DNA of 7,120 nt from Porticoccus sp. (GTDB lineage: Bacteria; Pseudomonadota; Gammaproteobacteria; Pseudomonadales; Porticoccaceae). How positions within the stretch are numbered: position 1 is the first letter of the stretch; the number at the start of each line of letters is the position of its first letter. A program made the translations under genes and the position numbers. Positions 1-5,940 of the stretch are shown piece after piece. Location: the NCBI GenBank assembly GCA_002685455.1, contig NYXF01000121.1:2258-9377 (forward strand). Direction: 5' to 3'. The notes under the pieces were generated by a model. It made no database searches, was not told the DNA's origin, and was given only the letters and a program-made list of their open reading frames with translations.

Positions 1-1046
1 CCATTTTCGGGATCACCAAAAGCCATAGAGCCACCCCAACCAGTATGACCAAATGCTCTACTACTCTTTCCAAAAAGTTTACCGCCTCCAACACTGTATC
101 CTGCACAGCTCCATTGCATTGGTGATTTCATAACATTGTCATCACCACTTACAGCAACTGCTGTTACCAACTTAAAAGTTTCATTTGATATGAAGTTATT
201 TGATTGATGATTTATAAAATGATCGTAAATTTTAGCAATCGATCGTGAGTTTCCATGACAATTCATTGCTGGTATTTCGGCTAGTCTCCATTCAGTAGTA
301 TTTGCTGTTTTGGTTCTGTTAGCTGGATTGAGGAATGCAGTTACCATGTAATTATCAACATTTTCTGGATTACTAAATGCTTTACGTAAACTTTCAGAAC
401 TTATTAACTCAGCAATATTGTTGTGATATATCTCAGGGGTTCCAATAAAACATTTTGCATCAAGTGGTTTACTGAGAAGTTCATGTAAATTTTTTCCAAC
501 TGATTTTTTTGTAATTCTTTTAATTAATTCTCCAACGAGAAAGCCAATAGTTTTAGGATGATAACAAATTTCTTTGTTGGGTTCATGAAAAGGTTTTTGT
601 TTTGCAAGTAACTCACAAACATAATCCCATTTATAAAAATCTGTTTCATCAAGAGGTTCCCTCCAACCATAAAGGCCTGCCTGATGAGATAAAAGTGTTT
701 TTACCTTAATATCATTTTTACCATTTTCAGAAAATTCTGGCCAATAATCACAAACTCTTTTATCTAATTCTAAATCACCATTATCAATTAGTTTCGCAAC
801 TACCATGGCGACAATTCCTTTGCTGGTTGAATGAACATTGACCAAGGTGTCTTTATTCCAGCCAATTTTTTTGTCACGATCTTGAAAACCACCATAAAGA
901 TCAATAATAGGCTTACCATCTTTGTATACAGCAAATGATGCACCAACTTCTTCATCACTTTCAATATTTCTCTTAAAAAGTTCGAAGGTTTCTTGGAACT
1001 TTTCATCAAATTCTCCATACTCTGTAACAGAATTCATAGTGCTCAT
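1..1046 (-). CDS. Serine beta-lactamase-fold hydrolase (class C / EstB-like esterase), 3' end cut by window edge
   Basis: The frame is open from an ATG at 1046 to the window edge, giving 348 complete codons with the C-terminus missing. Seen: an SxxK nucleophile motif (S73-T-S-K76, in VHSTSKG), an HQAGL segment at 121-125, a Tyr-His-Pro at 162-164 in the place of the second catalytic Tyr, and H334-T-G-W-G-G in the place of the KTG box. This set (SxxK, YxP rather than YxN, HTG rather than KTG) is known from the EstB-type esterase and LACTB-like branch, so carboxylesterase or amidase-like hydrolysis is more likely than antibiotic resistance. There is no signal peptide, so it is probably cytoplasmic. 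A second ATG lies three codons in (1037), and no Shine-Dalgarno site precedes either one. The family call is firm, the substrate unknown. It diverges from the transporter gene. Confidence 0.9.
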   Translation of the reverse strand, partial: MSTMNSVTEYGEFDEKFQETFELFKRNIESDEEVGASFAVYKDGKPIIDLYGGFQDRDKKIGWNKDTLVNVHSTSKGIVAMVVAKLIDNGDLELDKRVCDYWPEFSENGKNDIKVKTLLSHQAGLYGWREPLDETDFYKWDYVCELLAKQKPFHEPNKEICYHPKTIGFLVGELIKRITKKSVGKNLHELLSKPLDAKCFIGTPEIYHNNIAELISSESLRKAFSNPENVDNYMVTAFLNPANRTKTANTTEWRLAEIPAMNCHGNSRSIAKIYDHFINHQSNNFISNETFKLVTAVAVSGDDNVMKSPMQWSCAGYSVGGGKLFGKSSRAFGHTGWGGSMAFGDPEN

Positions 1047-1092
1047 TTATAGTGTAATAAAATTAAATTTATATATTCTTCATTTAGATTAT
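1047..1092. promoter_or_regulatory. Short divergent intergenic region, probable promoters for both flanking genes
   Basis: This 46-base spacer separates two divergent start codons and must carry, or overlap, the 5' signals of both genes. Positions 1055-1077 contain only A and T. A TATATT hexamer at 1072-1077 on the plus strand could be a -10 box, which would leave a very short leader. The same tract read on the minus strand offers TATATA-like hexamers. I see no convincing -35 box, no operator-like inverted repeat and no Shine-Dalgarno site for either gene. Promoter function is inferred from the gene arrangement rather than from strong motifs. Confidence 0.35.
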
Positions 1093-2001
1093 ATGAGTGA
1101 AGTAAATAACAAAACATATTTAATTGGATTTATTCTTGCCTTATCTGCTGGTTTGATATGGAGTTTTGGTGCACCTACTGTTCGCTATATGGTCGATGCT
1201 GAAATTTATCAATGGCATTATCTATTTTGTAGAGGCATTGTAGTAGCAACAATTCTCCTAATCTTTTTAATATATCAGGAAGGATTAGCATTCAGACATA
1301 ATTTTAAAAGAGTAGGCATATCAGGTTTAATTGGCGGCTTGGGTCTAGCTTCAGCATTTATTTTTTTCATATTTGGAATGACTTTCACTTCTGCAGCAAC
1401 AACGTTATTTATGATTGGCACTCAACCTTTATTTGCAGGACTGTTTGCTTATATTTTTCTTAGAGAAAAAGTTGGAATAACCACAGCTATTGCATGTTTT
1501 GTATCGTTATTTGGAATGTTTTTAATGGCATACAATGATTGGTATGCCGGTACATTTTTAGGTTGGGCCTTTGGACTTTTTTGTTCAATTGGTTTTGCAA
1601 TATTTGCTACCACTTTAAGATGGCAGCCTGATACGCCAAAATTTACAACGATCATTATCGCTGGAATTGCGTGTTCATTATTTTCAATGTGCATGATTAT
1701 TTATCTTAATGATGGCTATACTATGCCGCTAAGAAATATATTGTTAAGTATGATGCATGGTTCTTTTGTAGCAATAGGGTTAATACTTTTAAGTATTGGT
1801 GCACGCTATTTACCAGCAGCCGAATTCATGCTTCTCTCTCTTACGGAAGTAGTAGGGGGAGTCATATGGTGTTGGATACCACTTTTTGGAGTTAACGAAG
1901 TACCTTCAACATTTACTCTTATAGGAGGTATGATTATAATCTTTGCAATCAGCTTCTTTGCTTTAGGTTCAAAACAGAAAACATCTCTCCCAACTTTATG
2001 A
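1093..2001 (+). CDS. EamA/DMT-family transporter, ten predicted membrane helices
   Basis: A 302-residue integral inner-membrane protein. Hydrophobic segments lie at about 10-28, 41-61, 74-94, 100-122, 127-147, 153-172, 184-204, 214-236, 243-264 and 273-292, which fits the duplicated five-plus-five helix plan and usual length (about 300) of the drug/metabolite transporter superfamily. Family-like features are the N-terminal SAGLIWSFGAP segment, the end of the first repeat (TLFMIGTQPLFAGLFAYIFL, then RE) and its counterpart in the second repeat (LSLTEVVGGVIWCWIPLFG). The start at 1093 was chosen because the protein then begins directly before helix 1. An upstream in-frame ATG at 922 would add 57 polar residues lying antisense to the esterase gene. 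The family exports or imports small metabolites, and the substrate cannot be told. It heads the operon with the dehydrogenase and hydrolase, 17 bases before the next start. Confidence 0.9.
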   Translation: MSEVNNKTYLIGFILALSAGLIWSFGAPTVRYMVDAEIYQWHYLFCRGIVVATILLIFLIYQEGLAFRHNFKRVGISGLIGGLGLASAFIFFIFGMTFTSAATTLFMIGTQPLFAGLFAYIFLREKVGITTAIACFVSLFGMFLMAYNDWYAGTFLGWAFGLFCSIGFAIFATTLRWQPDTPKFTTIIIAGIACSLFSMCMIIYLNDGYTMPLRNILLSMMHGSFVAIGLILLSIGARYLPAAEFMLLSLTEVVGGVIWCWIPLFGVNEVPSTFTLIGGMIIIFAISFFALGSKQKTSLPTL

Positions 2002-2018
2002 GTAAAAGAATTTGCTGA
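1998..2018 (+). other. Six-codon reading frame abutting the dehydrogenase start (possible leader or relic 5' end)
   Basis: An ATG at 1998 overlaps the TGA stop of the transporter (ATGA). It opens a frame reading M-S-K-R-I-C and then TGA at 2016-2018, and the next codon in the same frame is the ATG of the dehydrogenase at 2019. It may be a coincidence in AT-rich DNA, a device for stop-and-restart translation, or the former first codons of the dehydrogenase cut off by a nonsense change. No Shine-Dalgarno site precedes it. The reading frame is certain; its use is not. Confidence 0.3.
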
Positions 2019-3182
2019 ATGAATGAAATAGTATCTACTAACTGGAATTATCCGACCCCTATATGGTTTGGGCTATCACGCAGACTTGAAATTATAGAGG
2101 CACTTAATTCTTTCTCTATAACTAAACCAATGATTGTTACAGATCCAAATTTTGCAGAAAATGAAAAGTTTGTTGATATCCTTGCTATTCTTAAAAATAA
2201 TCAGATCGAATACTCAGTATTTTCAAATATAAAAGGCAATCCCACGGGTAAGAATGTTACGGATGGCGTTGCTCAATTTAATTCAAGCAAAAGTGATGGT
2301 ATAATTATTATTGGTGGAGGGAGCTCGTTGGATGCTGGAAAAGCCATTGCTTTCATGTCCAAGCAAAAAGAGAGCCTATGGTTTTTTGAAGATGTCAGCG
2401 ACAATTGGAAACAAGCTGTAACTGATAATTTGCCACAAGTAATTGCAATGCCAACCACCTCAGGAACTGGCTCAGAGACAGGAAGAGCCTCACTTATTGT
2501 GGATGAAGCAGATATGACAAAGAAAATTATTTTTCATCCATCTTTCTTGCCCGATTTAGTCATTCTTGATCCTGAGCTGACTTTGAGTTTACCTCCTCAC
2601 TTAACTGCTGCGACGGGAATGGATGCACTTGCACATTGCTTAGAAGCCTATTGCGCAAGAGGGTTTCATCCAATGGCAGATGGGATAGCTATAGAGGGAA
2701 TTAAAAATGTCAGGGATCAATTAGTCATTGCTTACAACGAACCAGAAAATATTAATGCTAGAAGTAAGATGTTAGTAACCTCATCCATGGGTTCTACAGC
2801 TTTTCAAAAAGGATTGGGGGCTATTCATTCATTGTCACATCCGGTAAATGCGGTAAATGATATTCATCATGGGTTATCAAATGCTATTTTTATGCCTTAT
2901 GTTCTTAACTTCAATAAAGATGCAATTGAAGATAGAATTGTTTCTTTATCAAAATATCTAGATCTTAATAAGAAATCATTTGATGGTTTCATGGAATGGA
3001 TCTTGGAATTAAGAAGTAATCTTGCTATACCTCACACACTTAAAGAGTTGAATGTTGATTTTGATTTTGACTTACTATCAGAAATGGCCATAAAAGATCC
3101 ATCCACTCAACCTAATCCTAAAGATATATCTCTAGATCAAATGAAGAATCTTTACATAAATTCATACAAAGGTATTTTATAA
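2019..3182 (+). CDS. Iron-containing (group III) alcohol dehydrogenase
   Basis: A 387-residue NAD(P)-dependent dehydrogenase of full family length, expected to interconvert an alcohol and an aldehyde or ketone in the cytoplasm. Seen: the N-terminal nucleotide-binding half with GGGSSLD at 99-105 and PTTSGTGSE at 145-153. The all-helical metal-binding half has D202 and H206 (TGMDALAHCLEAY), H270 and H284 (IHSLSHP...HHG). By alignment to the pattern of E. coli FucO these are the four iron ligands, and H274 matches its additional active-site His, so the site looks complete. A segment reading FFEDVSDNW at 122-130 is typical of one common proteobacterial subgroup. The intact GTGSE argues against maleylacetate reductase, a sister group usually carrying a YAGSE-type motif. 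The start follows directly on an in-frame TGA, with only a weak AAAAGAA upstream. It is 2 bases from the hydrolase gene. Substrate unknown. Confidence 0.93.
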   Translation: MNEIVSTNWNYPTPIWFGLSRRLEIIEALNSFSITKPMIVTDPNFAENEKFVDILAILKNNQIEYSVFSNIKGNPTGKNVTDGVAQFNSSKSDGIIIIGGGSSLDAGKAIAFMSKQKESLWFFEDVSDNWKQAVTDNLPQVIAMPTTSGTGSETGRASLIVDEADMTKKIIFHPSFLPDLVILDPELTLSLPPHLTAATGMDALAHCLEAYCARGFHPMADGIAIEGIKNVRDQLVIAYNEPENINARSKMLVTSSMGSTAFQKGLGAIHSLSHPVNAVNDIHHGLSNAIFMPYVLNFNKDAIEDRIVSLSKYLDLNKKSFDGFMEWILELRSNLAIPHTLKELNVDFDFDLLSEMAIKDPSTQPNPKDISLDQMKNLYINSYKGIL

Positions 3183-3184
3183 AT

Positions 3185-3925
3185 ATGATTAAGACAGAAA
3201 AATTAATCTATGGTGCGCTAAATTCTGATCAAAAATTTGAGGGCTCTATCAGTTATGATGATAGTACAAGCACGCCTTGTCCAGGTATTCTCGTGTGCCA
3301 TGCATATGGCGGGCATTCATCTTTTGATATTAGGAAATCTGAAAAATTGGCCGAATTAGGTTATTTTGCTTTTGCAATTGATCTCTATGGTCAGGGTAGA
3401 CGAGGTTCAAATCCAGAGGAATCAATGACACTTATGAATGAATTTAATTCTGACCGAGTATTGCTTCAAGAACGCATGATAAATGCATTTGAAACTCTTA
3501 AAAACTTTGATCAAGTTGATAAGAATAAAACAGGGGCTATCGGGTTTTGCTTTGGTGGCAAGTGCGCTCTTGATCTTGCAAGATCTGGAGAGGATATTAA
3601 GGGAGTTGTTAGTTTCCACGGACTTTATGATGCTCCAACAGCGAGCACTGGAAAGCAGTTAAAAGGTACATTAAAAATTGATAGTTCGATATTAATTTTG
3701 CATGGCTATGATGATCCTATGGCTACTCCAAAAAGTATGGTCGAACTCGCTGATGAACTAAATTCAAAGAAAGCTAAATGGCAAATTCACGCATATGGTA
3801 ATGTGGGCCATGCCTTTACTAATCCAGAAGCTAATCAGAGAGAAAGCGGATTATTTTATGACCAATATGCCGATGAGCATTCTTGGAATGAAATGAAAAA
3901 TTTCTTTTCAAAATTATTTTTATAA
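3185..3925 (+). CDS. Dienelactone hydrolase family alpha/beta-hydrolase
   Basis: A 246-residue protein, the usual length of the family, with no signal peptide. The triad can be read directly: C122 in GFCFGG (the cysteine nucleophile elbow typical of dienelactone hydrolases), D177 in HGYDDP, and H209 in GHAF. CHAYGG at 38-43 forms the early oxyanion-side loop, followed by YFAFAIDLYGQGRRG at 60-74. The family hydrolyses lactones and other esters. The canonical chlorocatechol enzyme has a Glu near residue 36 that gates the cysteine, and I do not see that Glu in the HAYGGHSSF loop, so a general esterase or lactonase role is likelier. The stop of the dehydrogenase and this ATG are 2 bases apart (TAA-AT-ATG). 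An AAAGG 12 bases upstream is too far to be a good ribosome site, so translation is probably coupled. Last gene of its operon. Confidence 0.92.
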   Translation: MIKTEKLIYGALNSDQKFEGSISYDDSTSTPCPGILVCHAYGGHSSFDIRKSEKLAELGYFAFAIDLYGQGRRGSNPEESMTLMNEFNSDRVLLQERMINAFETLKNFDQVDKNKTGAIGFCFGGKCALDLARSGEDIKGVVSFHGLYDAPTASTGKQLKGTLKIDSSILILHGYDDPMATPKSMVELADELNSKKAKWQIHAYGNVGHAFTNPEANQRESGLFYDQYADEHSWNEMKNFFSKLFL

Positions 3926-3928
3926 ATC

Positions 3929-4996
3929 TCAATTAATATTAGTAATTTCTACTTTGTCAGAACCAACTGGTAGTATTGCTATAGTTCCATCATCTGCTAA
4001 TGTCCAATTGTTTGGACGTACTTCATTAACACCTCTCACAAAAATTATTTTCGCAATGAAATTTTGAGGGGCTGGTGTCAAATGATAAAATATTAACTCT
4101 TTTACATTTGCTTCATTGGCAGCTTGGGCAGCCTCAATTGGAGAAGCATGATAATCCTGAATATCATAAAAGACAGTAGATAATAAGGGGTTAACGTCTT
4201 CAGAAATTTCTTCTAATCTTCCTATCATATTTTGAGAGAGAGCATCATGAAATAGTAAGTCTGCATTTTTAGCTTGTTCAACTAAGTTTTCACTGTAGTC
4301 GGTATCACCACTTATCACTATAGATCTGCCTTTATAATCGAAACGAAAACCTAGCGAGGGATCAACTGGAAAATGCTCAACTTCAAAAGCCGTTATCTTA
4401 AGTTCACCATCATCAAAAATAACTGGATTATTTAAATTAATTATTTTTGTATCAAAACCGGCAAAGTCAGAAGGAGCTACTTCTTCTCCATGATGAAGCG
4501 TTCTCCACTCAGTGTCTAACTCATAAGCTTTTGTTATTCCTTCAGTCACAAGATTGGTACCCAATGGCCCATACACTGGCAGTTTTTTGCCTCTATTTTG
4601 GGTTACCCATGAATAGAGGTGAAAGTCAGCTAAATCAGAAATATGATCTGAATGCAAGTGAGTTAATAAGACTGCATCTAAATTACCAAGATTAATACTC
4701 CAATTTATAAGGTTTTGCCTGCTACCATCTCCAGTATCAACTACAAACATATGATCAGGAGTTTTTATCATTATGCAGGGCTCGGCTCTTCCCTTACCAG
4801 GTAAGGGCCCCCGTGATCCACAAACAAGACCAATAATATAATCGCCATCAAAACTTATTAATTTATCCTGATTATTCCATTGTCTATCAAAATCAAAATC
4901 TATCAAAAGATTTTGAACAGTAGTAGTTCTTATTCCGATAAGCCCAATAATGAGTATTAAAATTGCGGTTATCAAAAAAAAATAAATTTTTTTCAT
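3929..4996 (-). CDS. Membrane-anchored metallo-beta-lactamase-fold hydrolase (RNase Z / arylsulfatase-like branch)
   Basis: A 355-residue protein. Residues 5-22 are one strongly hydrophobic helix after MKK, with no clear cleavage site or lipobox, so it is probably an uncleaved anchor placing the enzyme on the periplasmic face. The fold follows: a GSRGPLP loop at 60-66, VVDTGDG at 85-91, the HxHxDH metal motif H113-L-H115-S-D117-H118, then H208 (VEHFP), D231 (SGDTD) and H305 (FYHLTP). These match the seven zinc ligands of RNase Z in order, and H283 (YHASP) matches its catalytic His region. The leader helix and the lack of a tRNA-binding exosite arm suggest a small-molecule ester or sulfate-ester hydrolase, not tRNA maturation. 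That function is an inference. It starts 2 bases after the small membrane protein ends, has no Shine-Dalgarno site, and is probably translated by coupling. Confidence 0.9.
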   Translation of the reverse strand: MKKIYFFLITAILILIIGLIGIRTTTVQNLLIDFDFDRQWNNQDKLISFDGDYIIGLVCGSRGPLPGKGRAEPCIMIKTPDHMFVVDTGDGSRQNLINWSINLGNLDAVLLTHLHSDHISDLADFHLYSWVTQNRGKKLPVYGPLGTNLVTEGITKAYELDTEWRTLHHGEEVAPSDFAGFDTKIINLNNPVIFDDGELKITAFEVEHFPVDPSLGFRFDYKGRSIVISGDTDYSENLVEQAKNADLLFHDALSQNMIGRLEEISEDVNPLLSTVFYDIQDYHASPIEAAQAANEANVKELIFYHLTPAPQNFIAKIIFVRGVNEVRPNNWTLADDGTIAILPVGSDKVEITNIN

Positions 4997-4998
4997 AT

Positions 4999-5376
4999 TT
5001 ATTGGCTAGACATTCTCTTCGATGTTACAAGCAATAAAATAATAAGTAATATTTCAATAATAATAAATTGAGTTGCAAAGGTTGCATCATGTGCTGCCCA
5101 TGAAATCACTCTAAATAAAGCAGTAACAGCTAACAGCATCGCGGGCGCATAAAACCAAATACTTCTTAAAGTATAAGCTGCAAGTATCATCATTAAACCA
5201 ATGCAAAAAAAATAGCTTCCTACATCACCAATTAGACTACTTCGACCTAATCCTTCGGAAATATCTAAGATACCAAAGTTAGCTCCAGCTTCGTAGGGAG
5301 AAATCACCCAGAGGAGACCAATTGCAACAAACAAGATCCCATTGAAAGCATTTAAAACAACTAAAAATTTATTCAT
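4999..5376 (-). CDS. Small four-helix membrane protein of unknown function (DUF4345-like layout)
   Basis: A 125-residue protein with hydrophobic segments at about 5-25, 52-70, 73-92 and 99-117. Charged or polar residues stand at the helix ends: R45-S-S-L-I-G-D51 before helix 2, R89 in LFRVISWAAHD, and H96-D97 between helices 3 and 4. The layout of four helices in about 125 residues, with a GD pair before helix 2 and an LFR-type end to helix 3, recalls DUF4345-type proteins, but I cannot confirm membership. No catalytic motif is visible. The start is well supported by a strong Shine-Dalgarno site. It is the first gene of the minus-strand pair, so it may be a membrane partner of the anchored hydrolase that follows; that is inferred from position only. 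Confidence 0.8.
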   Translation of the reverse strand: MNKFLVVLNAFNGILFVAIGLLWVISPYEAGANFGILDISEGLGRSSLIGDVGSYFFCIGLMMILAAYTLRSIWFYAPAMLLAVTALFRVISWAAHDATFATQFIIIEILLIILLLVTSKRMSSQ

Positions 5377-5380
5377 AATC

Positions 5381-5390
5381 TTTCCCCTTT
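5381..5390 (-). promoter_or_regulatory. Strong ribosome binding site for the small membrane protein at 5376
   Basis: Read on the minus strand this is AAAGGGGAAA, with the G run ending 7 bases before the ATG at 5376. It fixes that start codon. Most other genes in the window lack a recognisable Shine-Dalgarno site. Confidence 0.7.
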
Positions 5391-5466
5391 AATGTTATTA
5401 AATAATGTTTATTCATATTATAATCAAGAATAAGATGAACAATTGAAAAATACATTTTCTAATTAG
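5391..5466. promoter_or_regulatory. Divergent promoter region with a symmetric -10-like element
   Basis: This is the upstream spacer of two divergent genes. Its centre holds the perfect palindrome ATTATAAT at 5417-5424. This supplies an exact TATAAT consensus -10 hexamer on the plus strand (5419-5424) and another on the minus strand (5417-5422). The -35 positions are poor: TTATTA at 5395-5400 with 18-base spacing on the plus strand, and CAATTG at 5440-5445 with 17-base spacing on the minus strand. The leader for the plus-strand gene would be about 35 bases, without a Shine-Dalgarno site. Promoter use in both directions is an inference from symmetry and gene arrangement, and such hexamers arise by chance more often in AT-rich DNA. 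Confidence 0.45.
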
Positions 5467-5940
5467 ATGAGATTTATAAGTCCTTTACCCACCGAAGCTA
5501 ACAACAATTACCGGGGTTTAAAGCCTGCACTTTGGTTTTTTTATTTATATCTCCTCTTAGTAGCTTTCAGATCGGTTACACATATGTTTGCTCAAGATGC
5601 CGGCCTAAATTCAATTGCTTCAATTATAATTTTTCCTGAAGTAAATAATTTAAATCCTAATAGTGTAATTTATTTTATAGGCTCTTTATGGGGTGGTTCG
5701 CAGATCGTTGTATTATTTATTTCAATTATATTTCTAATAAAATACAAAAGCCTTTTGTCATTAGCCTGGTTAGTTTTTGTGCTCGATAATGTATTAAGAA
5801 TTATATCGATGACGATGCATAACTTGGACCAGAATTATCTCAATTCAGCTGCTCCAGGAGGTTTAGTTGGGACAAGCGTCATGTTATTTGTTACACTTTT
5901 TATGTTTTTTATCTCGATCATTGAAAGGAAACAGAAATGA
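5467..5940 (+). CDS. Small four-helix membrane protein of unknown function with a conserved-looking RSxxHxxxxDxG segment
   Basis: A 157-residue protein with a 20-residue polar N-terminus and hydrophobic segments at about 21-34, 67-91, 94-114 and 133-152. The end of helix 1 runs into R35-S-V-T-H39-M-F-A-Q-D44-A-G-L-N-S-I-A, and helix 2 contains LWGGSQ at 74-79. I recall this pairing of an RSxxH...DxGxxxIA stretch with WGxSQ from uncharacterised proteobacterial membrane proteins, but I know no function for them. Polar residues D107 and R111 lie in helix 3. There is no signal-peptide cleavage motif and no enzyme motif. The ATG at 5467 has no Shine-Dalgarno site; the next in-frame ATG (5584) would remove helix 1, so it was rejected. 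The stop overlaps the next start (ATGA), so the two genes are co-transcribed. Confidence 0.8.
   Translation: MRFISPLPTEANNNYRGLKPALWFFYLYLLLVAFRSVTHMFAQDAGLNSIASIIIFPEVNNLNPNSVIYFIGSLWGGSQIVVLFISIIFLIKYKSLLSLAWLVFVLDNVLRIISMTMHNLDQNYLNSAAPGGLVGTSVMLFVTLFMFFISIIERKQK
5925..5929 (+). promoter_or_regulatory. Ribosome binding site for the DUF1330-like gene
   Basis: AAGGA lies inside the last codons of the preceding membrane-protein gene and ends 7 bases before the ATG at 5937. It fixes that start and shows that the gene can be translated independently of coupling. Confidence 0.65.

Noticed and set aside
800..1018. Open frame of 72 codons on the minus strand within the esterase region
   Set aside because: It is in a different frame of the same strand as the esterase, whose continuous frame holds all the catalytic motifs.
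1..1046. Antibiotic-resistance beta-lactamase
   Set aside because: There is no signal peptide, the second motif is Tyr-His-Pro and the third is HTG, as in esterase-type members.
922..1092. Longer N-terminus for the transporter, starting at an ATG at 922
   Set aside because: The added 57 residues are antisense to the esterase coding sequence, low in family-like character, and the transporter fold begins naturally after the ATG at 1093.
2019..3925. Maleylacetate reductase plus dienelactone hydrolase of a chlorocatechol pathway
   Set aside because: The dehydrogenase has the alcohol-dehydrogenase motif GTGSE with all four iron ligands, the hydrolase lacks the expected gating Glu, and no chlorocatechol dioxygenase or cycloisomerase gene is present.
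4447..4695. Open frame of 82 codons on the plus strand inside the metallo-hydrolase gene
   Set aside because: It lies antisense to the HxHxDH-containing core of a clear gene and has no recognisable motif.
3929..4996. Ribonuclease Z (tRNA 3' processing)
   Set aside because: The metal ligands match, but the N-terminal membrane helix and missing exosite arm do not fit a cytoplasmic tRNA enzyme.
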